A DNA stretch of 64,000 bases from Helianthus annuus. Lineage: Eukaryota; Streptophyta; Magnoliopsida; Asterales; Asteraceae. The DNA is taken from the NCBI RefSeq assembly GCF_002127325.2, contig NC_035441.2, positions 53,615,577-53,679,576 on the forward strand. The letters are read 5' to 3'. The position numbers and the translations under genes were made by a program. Below are positions 54,730 to 64,000 of the stretch, piece after piece. Numbering within the stretch: position 1 is the first letter of the stretch; the number at the start of each line of letters is the position of its first letter. The notes below the pieces were generated by a model. It was not told the origin of the DNA, searched no databases, and saw only the letters and a list, made by a program, of their open reading frames with translations.

Positions 54730-55471
54730 TCAGACGAGAATCTTTTGGTGAACACGGGGGCGTGCTGACCTAGACACGGCCCCATGGCTAGAAGTTGTTA
54801 TGAAGTTTTGTCTAATTTTAAGGAATTTATCCGGATCGGGTGGTTCCTTACTGGACGGAACAACACCGAAATGCCTGAGATACCTAAGTTGCCCTAGTTT
54901 TAGACGAGAACGCAAGAGGTTATCGGAAAGGGTGATTCCTATGCTAAATGTAGGTGGACAAGTCCAACCCTTATCCGGGCTCTCGTTAAAGAAGGTGTAT
55001 GTCGAATCGCTCAGGTCTATGTATGCATCGACGAAAATCGATGGGGAGTCCTTCACGGCACAATCGACACAGGGACGACTATCGCTCAAGTCTTCGCAAG
55101 AGTTAGAGGTGATTTTGGGAACAACGATGTTGTTTTTATCCGAATGCGATCTCAATAATTCTTCTTGGTCGTCGTCTTGAGGTGAATTAGTTATTTCCAT
55201 CCCAAGCTCTTTTATCCATTTGAGAATTAAATCTTCCATTTGAAATCATTCTTCAAGAATCATTTCATTTAGAAGAGATGTTTGAGAGCATTCTAGGGAG
55301 AGATAGTGATTATTTTTACTTTCGCCCATCTTAAGGCTACAGGAAAACGATGGGTCTATATAGTGGGAGTGTAATTTAAAAAATAGCATTTTAAATCTTC
55401 ATGAGTTCCGCCACATATTTGACACCACGTACCATAAGAGGAGCGAAAGTAAAAAAATCAGTATCACTCAT
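54730..55471 (-). pseudogene. Conserved ORF with unusual zinc knuckle (Ath-2 copy), frameshifted
   Basis: Homologue of 27419-28087. ATG at 55471 leads into a different frame from the main open part (55239 down to 54730), so at least one frameshift lies between. The knuckle CQICGGTHEDLKC (about 55404-55442) keeps the C-x2-C-x3-H-x4-C spacing. The C-terminal region keeps DSRPCVDCAVKDSPS, DAYIDLSDSTYTFF and LRYLRHFGVVPSSKEPPD. The strong similarity of the C-terminal part in two independent copies suggests past selection on the protein. Confidence 0.6.
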
Positions 55472-55757
55472 GGTTGTGTCAGAAATTACCAACCGTCGGG
55501 ATCTTACGACTCTGTTTTAAGTATTTGAAACTTAGGCACGGGGTGTGTTTATTGGGCATGGCCCCGTGTTCAGCTACTGTCTGACTTAAAACAGGATTGC
55601 CAGTACCAAAGATTGGGCACGTGGCGTGTTCAGCGTGCACGGCCCCGTGCTGAGCTCTGCAGAAGCTGAAAATTTAAGAAAAATCCAAAAAAAAAAAACA
55701 GAAAAAATACAAAAAACGATTAGGCCGTTGATTCCTAACTTTCTTAAAATTCTTGTA
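55472..55757 (-). other. Ath-2 leader
   Basis: Two decayed palindrome pairs near 55535-55568 and 55616-55651, then an A-rich run up to the primer site. Confidence 0.6.
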
Positions 55758-55775
55758 TCCCCGGCAACGGCGCCA
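55758..55775 (-). other. Ath-2 primer binding site (tRNA-Asp type)
   Basis: TGGCGCCGTTGCCGGGGA on the minus strand. Confidence 0.88.
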
Positions 55776-55781
55776 AAAACT

Positions 55782-57516
55782 TGATGTGTGTTGGTGTGAA
55801 TATATTTTTATGTATATTTTTAGCCCTTTTTAACACTTTAGTCAAGTTTTAAATTTATAAAACACGATATTCGACTAACACTAAACACGCGTATGGGCAA
55901 GTACACCCATCATGAGCGTAGTATAGTGTTGGTAAGATACCAAGGTCGTGCAAGGACACAAGAGCTTTTAGTACCAGTTTATCCTCAACGTCTAATCAAA
56001 TAAAAAATTTAGAAAAAGGTTTAAACATGAAAATAAAAACTAAAAATGTTGAAAATAAAAATAAAATAAAAACATATATACAAGATGAATCACTTGGATC
56101 TGACTCGCCTTTAGTGTAACCTTTGACGATTTCCGCACTTTTACACTTTTTAAGAGATTATCTTAGTTATAGTAGTAGGCACCTCTTTTGAAGGTGACGT
56201 TACCCTCAACCCAGTAATTTGAGTCAGCAAGGATACAATCCTAAAGGGTTGGATTATTAAAAGATAATTAATTAAGTTATTAATGCGTAATGTGGCAGGC
56301 CCCTCTTTTGAAGGTGACGTTACCCTCGGCTAAGTGGTTTGAGTCAGCAGGGATACAATCCCAAGTAGTCGGGTTAATGTATTAGTAGTAGTTTACATAT
56401 GAGGGGATCAAGCCATTCGCACCCCCGCCATCCAATACCAGTGGGTATTGAAGGAGGTCCTAGTAAGCATGACCTAAGTCCTTGCAGGATCTATACACTG
56501 AACAAGGCAAGAACCTTACCAAACCATTCCCTTAACCCCCGACTAGGTAGCCAACATATCTCTATATAGACCGTAGAGATATGAATGGTGTAAATCTTTT
56601 ATTTTATATAGACAGTAAAATAATGCCAAGACACCACAGAAAAATGATAAGGAAGTTTCACCTTCAACATAAGAAACTAGTTATTAAAGTCATTAATACA
56701 AAACCAAATAAAAAGTGTGAAAAGATTAAAAAACAAAAGTATTACACTAAATGTTTGTCTTCATCAAGTGATATAAGAGACTTAGGCAAACATGGCCTTT
56801 GATTGTCAAGAACTCTTACTATCAATCTTAGATCCCGAGACTACTACACACACTCTAAGATGGATGATGGATGATGGTGGTGGATGTGGGTTGTAGTGGT
56901 GGTGGAGTGTGGGTGAAATGGGAGAGAGGTGGTTTGCCAAGGAATGCCTTTGAAGTGAACCAAGCACCTCTATTTATAGCCTGCACAGAAGCCCGGACAT
57001 GGCCCCGTGTCCATCCACTTTCTCTTTCTTCATTAATCGCAGTTTGTCTGTATTAGCACTACACGCCCCGTGTCCGCTGGGCATGGCCCCGTGTGCAGAA
57101 GCGTATCTATGCTATCAAGATTTGCTTGTATTCTGCGAATCTCAGCGTTGACCACGGCCGTGTTGAGCTAGGCACGCCCCCGTGTCGGGAAATAGAAGCT
57201 TCTACAACTTTGTCTTTTCTGCAAACACTTGACCATGCCCCAGTGTCCGCTGGGCACGAGGCCGTGTTCAGCCTTCTGGTCTCTTGTTTTTGCTTGGGAA
57301 GATGATGTCGACGGGCCGGGCATGCCACGTTTATTCCTTCTCTTGTATTTATGTTAGATTTGGCTGCATTTTTGTTCCTTTTGTTCATTTACGCTCATTT
57401 AATCCTGAAAATACAAAAGGAAGACAAAAGCACACTTTTTCCAACATTAGTACTAAAAAAGGGTTAGTTTTATACCTCATTTGATGTAATTTATATGTTG
57501 CATTTTACATACATCG
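55782..57516 (-). repeat. Ath-2 5' LTR
   Basis: 1735 bp. TATA box on minus at 56970-56979. GC palindromes in U3 are partly decayed, and one pair seen in the other LTR is shortened near 57000. Last base is G where the family has A. Confidence 0.88.
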
Positions 57517-57521
57517 GTCAC
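57517..57521. repeat. Target-site duplication of Ath-2 (right)
   Basis: GTCAC, as at 18354-18358. Confidence 0.9.
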
Positions 57522-57668
57522 ACTACAAACAATTGCATATCCCTCCGCACCGAGATTGAAAAAGAGCTCAAAAGTGGTGAACTCACCCACTTACTGCAGA
57601 ACGCGCGGAAGGATATAAAGCAAATTACTCACGGTGATGAAGGCCCGAGTAAGAAAGCCAAAAACTAA
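57522..57668 (+). pseudogene. gag: Tat-1 gag, C-terminal segment
   Basis: Resumes the frame broken at 18358 and supplies the last Cys of the zinc finger (NNCISLRTEIEKELKSGELT). It runs to a stop at 57666-57668 after a Lys-rich end. This confirms that Ath-2 with all its contents is one insertion into gag. No protease or RT follows. Confidence 0.8.
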
Positions 57669-58238
57669 GCGGCGCAAGAAGCAAGTAACGTACAATAGCT
57701 TCTTCACATGTTGGTCAAGTTCTTTAACTTACCAATCCATGGCGTAGAACTATAGTATGAGTAAGTTAAGTTCCATTTAATTATCCTAAAAAGAAAACTT
57801 TGTACTACGGTCTCTGAGCCTTATCATTAATCAAAGAAAAGTTAGTTCTATTATTTCTGTGTTTATTACAAAGTGCATGCAATTCCTTTTGGTAAACGCA
57901 AAAACATTATGGTAACCGTAACACAAGTCTCATGAACTGTCGGTGATCGCACGCATCATACAAGGCCCAGCCTTACGTTCACACATGAGCTTTATACCAC
58001 CTTTATTCGCCTTACCTAATCAAAGCAATTGTACTCATGCAAAATATTGTAATTCAAACACATTTCATACTAGTTACTACTAGTTACTGGTGCATCACAC
58101 GCCTTAACAAGAAATTATGAAAATACACGGCAATGTATAAAGTTACTTGCGCCACAGCGCATTAACAGACAGGGATTCACATCCCAAAACCTAAAGTTAA
58201 ACATCTATTGTTCATACAATCACAAGAATAAAGAAAAC
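57669..58238. other. Tat-1 non-coding region between gag and antisense ORF
   Basis: About 570 bp, no ORF and no pol remnant. In complete Tat elements several kilobases of pol would lie here. Confidence 0.65.
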
Positions 58239-59352
58239 CTAAGCTAGGTCTTCATCCTCACCCGCTTCTTTTTCTGGAAAAACCTCACTCAACTGCGTCA
58301 CGTAGTCCTCAAACTGCAGAGCTACAGCAATGAGATCCATGACTGGGAGCTGTAAAGTATTAAATTGAGTCTTCGCAGCAGCAAGGGCAGCTTCAGTATC
58401 AACACCATGAGTAGCTGACCTACTAGTGTCCCAGTCAACCTTTAAAGCGTTAACCACGTGATGGGAACACTCCGCATACCCTTGGGTATACCCATCATTC
58501 CGCGCAGCGACTAGCAGATGCGCAACCATTTTATCTAGTTCTTCAGAATTGAGAACTGAGTCGGCAACCTGAATAAAAGCAAAGGAAAAATAAGAAGACG
58601 CGCAAACATCTCCAAATATTATCAAAGACAGACGAACTTACACTTGCGATTCTGCGCTATTTCAACCACAATATGTCACTTTTTAATGATTTAAGCTCAC
58701 TCTCCACCGTTGCCCACGCAGTCTCAGATTTTTTCCAACTTTTCTTCAGTTTCGGCAAGACGACAGGAAGTCTCAGCCTTCTCAGTCCGTTCAAGCTCCA
58801 AATCTTTTTTAGCGGACACAACTTCTGCCTTAAGTTGTTCCTGCTCAGATAACAAAGAAGTAAGTTCTTCCATCTCCTTATCTCTAAGAACAAGAGTAGC
58901 GCAGGTATGTACCTCTCTTTGCTCACTTCTGTCCCGATGAGAACGTGCTTCATCACGGGCTGCTTCAGCCTCAGCTTTTTCTTACTTCAATCTCCCAGTC
59001 TCCGCATCTTGTTTTTTCAACTTCTCAACTTCAGCTTTAAGATTGTTGATAACATTGCGGAGACCCATCTTCTCAGCATTATCTTTCTCACAGATCTCTC
59101 TCCAAATTTTGCGCTCCTTGGAAAGAAGGGCAGCCTCAGCCTCTGCCTTTCTCTTCCATCCCGCAACAGACCATTCTTCAGTTTTTCGGTCATGATCAAA
59201 CTTGGCCCGGTCAGCCTCCAACGTAGCTTGCAGGAGTATTCGAGTGGGACTTGGTCTAACCGAGATTCCAGGGGAATATGCTTTCTAATTCTGCACGTGC
59301 ATGAGTTCTTCGACCGTTGTGGTGATCGTGGGAGAGCTTGCACCTTTTTCGG
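58239..59352 (-). pseudogene. Tat-1 antisense ORF, C-terminal half (putative gypsy-type transposase family), with intron
   Basis: Minus strand, i.e. antisense to Tat-1. A long charged coiled coil is readable from about 59330 to 58660 (LEADRAKFDHDRKTEEW, then KRKAEAEAALLSKERKIW and further Glu/Lys heptads). After it the C-terminal domain (58239-58568) reads SVLNSEELDKMVAHLLVAAR and HGVDTEAALAAAKTQFNTLQ, ending in an acidic tail. This order matches plant proteins annotated as putative gypsy-type transposase, known as antisense ORFs in Tat elements. A 73-bp intron is proposed between coiled coil and C-terminal domain. Nonsense codons (near 58671 and 59284) show it is a pseudogene. The N-terminal domain is missing at the 59352 junction; the homologous N-terminal part is seen in Tat-3. 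Confidence 0.7.
58569..58641 (-). other. Probable intron in the Tat-1 antisense ORF
   Basis: Donor AGT|GTAAGT at 58641 and acceptor TTTTATTCAG| ending at 58569. Removing these 73 bp joins IAS to VADSVLN in frame. The segment itself is AT-rich and not protein-like. Confidence 0.6.
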
Positions 59353-59354
59353 AT

Positions 59355-59745
59355 TGTTAGTTAGCTAGTTGATTTCTATTTTAAAATGGGGATAACAAGC
59401 TTATTTAGACAGAATAATTATTGGCAACACACTGCACTCGAGCTCAAAACAACTCTCGGCGATTACACACTTTTTGCACACTAGTGATCTTTGTACCAAG
59501 CTTGTTATCATCCCGATTTGTAATCATTGTTTGTTTAATATAGTTGGTGATCGGTAGTTTCCATCACCCAGGTTTTTTATGCCAGAGATCATACATTGAT
59601 CAAGGGCTTTTTCCTCGTATAAATCCTTGTGTTCAACATTCATTTCATTCTTTCATTGTTCATACATTTGATCATATAACCAAGCATCACACCTCAAAAA
59701 ATCGGATTTGGTTGCATAATCCTTGTGTGAGTTTTGACCAAAACA
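59355..59745 (+). repeat. Tat-family LTR fragment, plus orientation
   Basis: TGTTAGTTAGC...GACCAAAACA. Reverse complement of the Tat-3 LTR plan: CCTTGATCAATGTATGATCT...GGCATAAAAAACCT appears inverted here. Only about 390 bp against 728 bp for Tat-3, so truncated. It fuses to the Tat-2 gag frame at 59745/59746. Flanks do not form a target duplication. Confidence 0.65.
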
Positions 59746-61577
59746 ATCACTATCAAACGTTATCACTTTGTCAGTTGTAAGAGTTGTCATCCTGGTTGGC
59801 TTGTCTCCCTGTTCTGCCTTAGCCTCCTTGGCATGTCTTTTTGTTGCAGAGTAAGAGGTTCCACATATATCAGATCCTCCTGATATGAAGTTAATGATCT
59901 TGGCGTCTGGGGGAGGTGATGATGCTCGTTCAGGATCCTTCTCAGTATCCTGACCCTTATTCTTTTTTCTGCCCAGAAGATCCTTCAGGTATCCCTTGCT
60001 TAGCAGATAGCTTATTTCCTTCCTCAAAGCTATGCAATCTTCCGTCACATGTCCAAAATCCTCATGGAAGGCACACCACTTGGACTTATCCTTCCAATCG
60101 GCCTTTTGCTGGTTCTTTGTTGGCCACCTCGCTTTATCTCCCAAACCCTGCATAGCATACATTAGTTCGGGTATATTAACAGAAAAACAATATTCTGATA
60201 ATTCAGGATACTCTTTAGGATCCTCATCCTCAACCGCATTCATTTTTTTGTTGTCATTCTTGCCATACGGCTTAGAGCGGTATGGCTTATATGAGGATTC
60301 TAACTTCCTGTTTGCCGATTCATATGTCGAGGATGAATTCATCCTCTCTTGCATCTTCTTATCGTCTTCAAGCTTGATTATCTCAGAGCCCTGTTTCGAG
60401 CTTCGTCCAGGTTCCTGCAAGGATTCATCACAAGATCCTGATAAAATTGAGAATCCTTTTGCAATCCCATCTTGAATGCCTGTACGACAGTGGCAACATC
60501 AAGATGTGGAATATCCAAGGATTCCCTGCTAAACTTGTTTACATAATCCCTTAGATCCCTATAGAGATCACTGGTTAGTTTCTCGAAACTTCTACTGCAA
60601 GAAAACTGACTGTTAAACAAGTTAACCAAATGAGCAAATGATGTAATTGAATGAGGTGGGACGTTTAAGAGCCATTTTAAGGCTGATCCTTTTAGAGTAG
60701 AGCCGAAGCCCTTGCAGAGGCATGCTTCCTTGAGATCCGGAGGAATAGGGTTAATTTCCATCCTTTCCCTATACTGAGCAATATGCTCCTCGGGATCCGT
60801 GGTTCCATCATAAGGCTTCATATTGGGAGTTTGAAATCTTTTTAGAATTTCAGCATCACATATAGGATATGCAAACCAGGATATCCTATGGCTATCCTGG
60901 GATATTTCCGGAATAGGCTGCACAACCCCAGGCACCCTGGATATCATATCCTTCAATTTCTGCAGCTCCCTAGAAAGTGCTGAGGTCACACCTGTATCCT
61001 GCAAAGATCCAAGACTGTTAGTTGCAAGAGTATTAATATTATTAGATACATTACCAGTTTGAGGATTCTGGCCATATCCCGGAGCATATCTTGATCATCT
61101 AAAAGTCGATATCCTGGCCGTTGAGGTTATTTCAGGACTATTACCCTGGAAATGACTGGGCACAACATTGCCCTGACTATCCTCAGTATACACCGCTGAA
61201 CTAAAGTTCAGGGTTCTGGGCTGCAAGGGAGTGACAGTATCCTCAGCAGGTCTCTTGGAGTTAGACTTCAAGAGTTGTGTCTCGTTTATCAGCATCTTGT
61301 TAGTTTCCTGTTGTTGCTTCATCTGATCCTGTATACTACCAAACAAAGTTAGAATTTCATCATTAGAAGCCATAACAGGAGTTCTCCCTGGAACACTAGA
61401 TCTGTGGACATTTTGAGCAGGAACAGTGTCTCGGGATATGTGAGTCTCAACCCTCCTTGGAGGAGCCTGAGGCTGCGAAGGAGCTTGCATCTGTGGAGGT
61501 GGTGGAAGCACCAAACCGGTTGTGGCAAAGGTTGTAGCAGGCATGGATGAAGAGCTCATGTTTGATTTTGAGGCCAT
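59746..61577 (-). pseudogene. gag: Tat-2 gag, broken
   Basis: ATG at 61577 (MASKSNMSSSSM). The N-terminal Pro/Gln-rich part runs to a TGA at 61095-61097. The same frame continues from there through 60378. A frameshift near 60390-60400 moves to the frame ending at 59653. The capsid-like domain (about 60420-60870) shows NMKPYDGTTDPEEHIAQYRE, LKGSALKWLLNVPPHSI and DYVNKFSRESLDI. The zinc finger CAFHEDFGHVTEDC has C-x2-H-x4-H-x4-C spacing as in Tat-1. The last 30 or so residues of the open frame (CFGQNSHKDYATKSD onward) are translated LTR sequence from 59653-59745, not gag. No pol remains. Confidence 0.8.
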
Positions 61578-61659
61578 TGAAAATAGTTGTGCAAAAAGTT
61601 TTGAGAATAGAAAACCAAGTAGTGATTTTAAGAAAACTTTTAGTAGAAATAGCACCACT

Positions 61660-61678
61660 TGCCCCACGGTGGGCGCCA
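61660..61678 (-). other. Tat-2 primer binding site
   Basis: TTGGCGCCCACCGTGGGGC on the minus strand, adjoining the LTR end. Same core as Tat-1. Confidence 0.75.
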
Positions 61679-61680
61679 AA

Positions 61681-62310
61681 TGTTTTGGTCAAAAATTACC
61701 AAAGCAATTAAGTGACCAGATTAGTTTTGTGAGGTAGTGTGCTAGTAATACTTGTGGAAAATATGTTGGTTTGTTAGTTTGCAAAAACAGTTTCAGGATA
61801 TAGCTCAGGATATCAAGCTATATCAACAATCAAAAAATGTGCAGAAATGTAAAGGTTGACACGAGATATACGAGGAAAGCCCTTGATCAATCTAGATCTC
61901 TAGCATAAAACCTCGGGAACTGACAATCGTCGCTGCCTTGTTCTTCTTATTACTTCAATATTCAGGATACAGTGCAGGATTTGGCTCAGATCAATGCTAA
62001 GTGGTACAACGATTACAAGTGTTGAGTGTTTGTGCGTAATAGAAAGAAAAAAGAAGTGTGAGTTAGAGAGCAGAGAGTGAAGTGTGTGTTCCTATCGATC
62101 TGGCCTTCTATTTATAGTTACAATATCTATTCTCTATAAACTAGGGATACTCCGGAATATTCCCTTTTGAACGTTGGAGACCTCTTCTTCCGGCTTCAAC
62201 ATCCTTCTTCCAACTGATTGGAGCGAGTCTTCAGGAGAACAAGTCCACATGAACGTTATAAGCTTGCAGCCATAACCTGCACGTGAATAATTAGTAACTG
62301 CCAGGATACT
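61681..62310 (-). repeat. Tat-2 5' LTR, truncated
   Basis: Minus-strand LTR ending TTTTGACCAAAACA beside the primer site. TATA box (minus) CTATAAATAG at 62108-62117. Its outer part is cut at 62310, where Tat-3 begins. It shares TGTTTTGGTCAAAAAT and the CCCTTGATCAAT...GGCATAAAA block with Tat-3. AGGATA-type motifs recur. Confidence 0.7.
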
Positions 62311-63038
62311 TGTTTTGGTCAAAAATCACACAAGGATAATGTAACCAAACTTTATGTAAACGGGGTATGATGCTTGGTTAATTATAAAAGTAAAGGATCA
62401 CTTTTATGAGAAATATGCAAAGACACAATGATTTATACGAGGAAAAAGCCCTTGATCAATGTATGATCTCCGGCATAAAAAACCTCGGGTGATGGCAACT
62501 ACCGATCACCAACTTCAATATAAGAAAAATATAGTTACAACTTCGGATGATAATGAGCTGAGTACAAGGATCACTATAGTTTCGAGTGTCTAAGCGTGTG
62601 AGAATTATGTTGTGTGTCGTCGTGTGTTCTTCCAAATGAGGAAGAGTGGTACTTATACAAGTGTAGGTGACCTATTTTAGGTAAAAAGACTAATAATCAG
62701 CTCATTACCCCTTTAGAAATAAAAGACAATCTAGCCTAAATTGCCGCCCATAAATCAAGCTAAGTTTCCATATCCTTTGCAACGTCTATCTTCGATTAAG
62801 CTCATGCTATAATTGTGAAGACGCGTCCCTTGATTATGATGCTAAGAGCGTATCCTGCTAGATGTTCCTACAAAATAACATTGTTTTAAACGAAGGTAAC
62901 TGTTAGCATGAGGATCCTTTGATGGTCCATGATCCTGATCCTGAAGTCCTGCTGAGGATCACTGTCTGCCAAAGAAACAAGGATCACTGGCTAGGATCAC
63001 GTATAAGGATCTCGTATAATAAAAATCCAGCCCTAACA
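62311..63038 (-). repeat. Tat-3 3' LTR
   Basis: 728 bp, TGTTTTGG...CCTAACA. A polypurine tract adjoins on the inner side, so this is the 3' LTR of a minus-strand element whose body lies to the right and leaves the window. GGATCA-type motifs are frequent. Confidence 0.72.
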
Positions 63039-63060
63039 ATTGCCCCCAAAATATAAGGAG
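63039..63060 (-). other. Tat-3 polypurine tract
   Basis: On the minus strand ATATTTTGGGGGCAAT precedes the LTR. Confidence 0.65.
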
Positions 63061-63194
63061 TTTATTGTAAATAAACGAGTTATATTTTGCTTTGATCTTA
63101 TCTGCAACGAATGAGTCGGATAACTAGCCGTTAATATCGAACTAGCCGTTGCAACCCTTACGTCATAGATGTGACAATCCCTGCAAATCATGAT

Positions 63195-63203
63195 TATAAA
63201 TAG
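63195..63203 (+). promoter_or_regulatory. TATA box upstream of the Tat-3 antisense ORF
   Basis: TATAAATAG, 156 bp before the ATG at 63359, with a CT-rich leader between (63285-63330). It points opposite to the element and suits a separate promoter for the antisense ORF. Confidence 0.6.
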
Positions 63204-63358
63204 GAGATAGGGTTAGGATCACTCTGCATTTAAATTCGAGATATCTTCCCTTTATAATCGCTACCGAAGATCGATCAGGTACTCTCTTTTCTTCTCTTTT
63301 CATTCTTCTTTCTCTTGCTCTGTTTTATCTGCTCCCCTGTTTATATTCTGCTGTGAGG

Positions 63359-63988
63359 ATGTTGCTCCGAAACTCTCCCCATAAGGATTACGAGAAGAGC
63401 AGTCCCCTGAAAAGCCAAGGGATCATTAAGAACTCTCCTACGGAGAGATGTTGCTTTACCGATGCTCATGTAGATAGGATTCGTCATTGCTTTCCGGCGG
63501 ATGCTGTTTTCAAATCCTTCACATCCACTGCTTTGAGTGACTTTGTTTCAGACGTCTGGGTGGCTTTTCCTGCTACTCCGTTTACCATAGGATATTCGTA
63601 TCCTTTTCCGGCCTTCACCCAATCTTTCTTTTCTTTGACCGGCATATCTTATATCCAAGCTATGCCGATGATCTGGAGGGTCTTGTATACCTTCGAGAGG
63701 ATCATCGAGCTGGAGGGGATTGATTTGGGGATGGCAGAGCTAGCCGCACTTTATGATCTTACCACGTTTGGTTCTCATCGATATTTGCTGAAACGGAAGG
63801 CCGGGGAGGATCACCCTGTTTTGAAAGTTACTAAGAATGACACGAACTGGAAGCGTCGCTTTTTCTTTGTTAGAAGGGATACCATCCCAGATGGGAAGGA
63901 TCTGCCCAAGGAATGGGCCACTCATGGTAGGGTAGAGGATCCTGGAAGGATCACTATCAGACTTGTCACATATGATGAGGATTACTAA
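63359..63988 (+). CDS. Tat-3 antisense ORF, N-terminal domain of putative gypsy-type transposase family
   Basis: ATG at 63359 (an in-frame GTG at 63353 is not needed), about 209 residues to TAA at 63986-63988. It contains VDRIRHCFPADAVFKSFTST, WVAFPATPFTIGYSYPFPAF, FFSLTGISYIQAMPMIWRVL and a WKRRFFFVRRDTIP block. These are the conserved N-terminal domain of the plant family named putative gypsy-type transposase. Despite the name no transposase catalytic motif is known to me or visible. Family members are usually longer with a C-terminal coiled coil, like the relic at 58239-59352. The early stop may be a mutation, or an exon may end here, and the window stops 12 bases on. It runs antisense to Tat-3, near its 3' LTR. 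Could be expressed independently; role unknown. Confidence 0.72.
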   Translation: MLLRNSPHKDYEKSSPLKSQGIIKNSPTERCCFTDAHVDRIRHCFPADAVFKSFTSTALSDFVSDVWVAFPATPFTIGYSYPFPAFTQSFFSLTGISYIQAMPMIWRVLYTFERIIELEGIDLGMAELAALYDLTTFGSHRYLLKRKAGEDHPVLKVTKNDTNWKRRFFFVRRDTIPDGKDLPKEWATHGRVEDPGRITIRLVTYDEDY

Positions 63989-64000
63989 CGTCTTTTTTAT

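Larger units (their letters stand above)
18359..57516 (-). mobile_element. Ath-2: non-autonomous Athila-like element, split by later insertions
   Basis: Outer boundaries are LTRs 18359-20105 and 55782-57516. Its own DNA is 18359-21105, 50109-51766 and 54429-57516, about 7.5 kb, matching the size of Ath-3. Primer site (tRNA-Asp type) is at 55758-55775. It has no reverse transcriptase or integrase. It contains two small ORFs shared with Ath-3, GC palindromes and the spacer modules. Its LTRs look several percent diverged, clearly more than those of Ath-1 and Ath-3, which fits its deep place in the nest. Its terminal base is G instead of A (ACATCG). Confidence 0.9.

Noticed and set aside
4210..59745. 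The LTR fragment at 59355-59745 as the 3' LTR of Tat-1
   Set aside because: Its end, GACCAAAACA, does not match the 4210-4824 LTR, and no polypurine tract or target duplication supports it.

Overview
The window is plant nuclear DNA, most likely from a eudicot and plausibly an Asteraceae. The family call rests only on general resemblance of the element families to those of lettuce and sunflower relatives. I see no host gene, rRNA or tRNA gene. Almost everything is transposable elements inserted into one another. Names used here: LINE-1; Tat-1, Tat-2 and Tat-3 (Ty3/gypsy, Tat lineage); Ath-1, Ath-2 and Ath-3 (one Athila-like Ty3/gypsy family); Tek-1 and Tek-2 (Tekay/Del-like chromoviruses); Mu-1 (a Mutator-like MITE); sLTR-1 (a solo LTR).

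Layout. 1-2207: open, 5'-truncated LINE reverse transcriptase on the minus strand, running off the window. 2208-4209: debris of copia-like LTRs plus one unrecognised minus-strand ORF. 4210-59352: Tat-1 (plus strand), split by two Athila-like insertions. Ath-1 (5005-16953) landed just inside its gag gene (target duplication GTCCA). Ath-2 (18359-57516) landed in its gag zinc finger (GTCAC). Ath-2 was itself hit by Mu-1 (21106-50099, 9-bp duplication ATTAATGTG) and by sLTR-1 (51767-54423, AGAAG). Mu-1 was hit by Tek-2 (21196-49786, CTAAA). The left LTR of Tek-2 was then hit twice, by Ath-3 (22582-30086, GAACC) and Tek-1 (30801-42208, AAAAT). This gives five levels of nesting, each boundary supported by a target-site duplication and correct termini. 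59353-64000: a Tat-family LTR fragment, Tat-2 gag and 5' LTR (minus), then the 3' LTR of Tat-3 (minus) with an antisense ORF on the plus strand.

How the parts relate. Ath-1 carries an almost intact RNase H-integrase polyprotein with one nonsense codon ahead of the reverse transcriptase core, and its two LTRs differ by only about one percent by eye. Ath-2 and Ath-3 share its LTR plan, tRNA-Asp primer site and 3' non-coding modules but lack pol. Instead they carry two small conserved ORFs of unknown function, so they look like non-autonomous relatives mobilised in trans. The most distinctive feature is a GC-rich palindrome, CACGGCCCCGTG, and its variant CACGCCCCCGTG. These sit in pairs, often 21 bp apart, directly upstream of the TATA box in all six Athila-like LTRs and again in internal non-coding DNA. 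The unrelated Tek-1 LTR has a different GC palindrome (TCCGATCGGA type) in the same promoter-proximal position. Tat-1 has gag but no pol, plus an antisense, apparently intron-containing ORF. Tat-3 shows the N-terminal half of the same antisense protein with its own TATA box.
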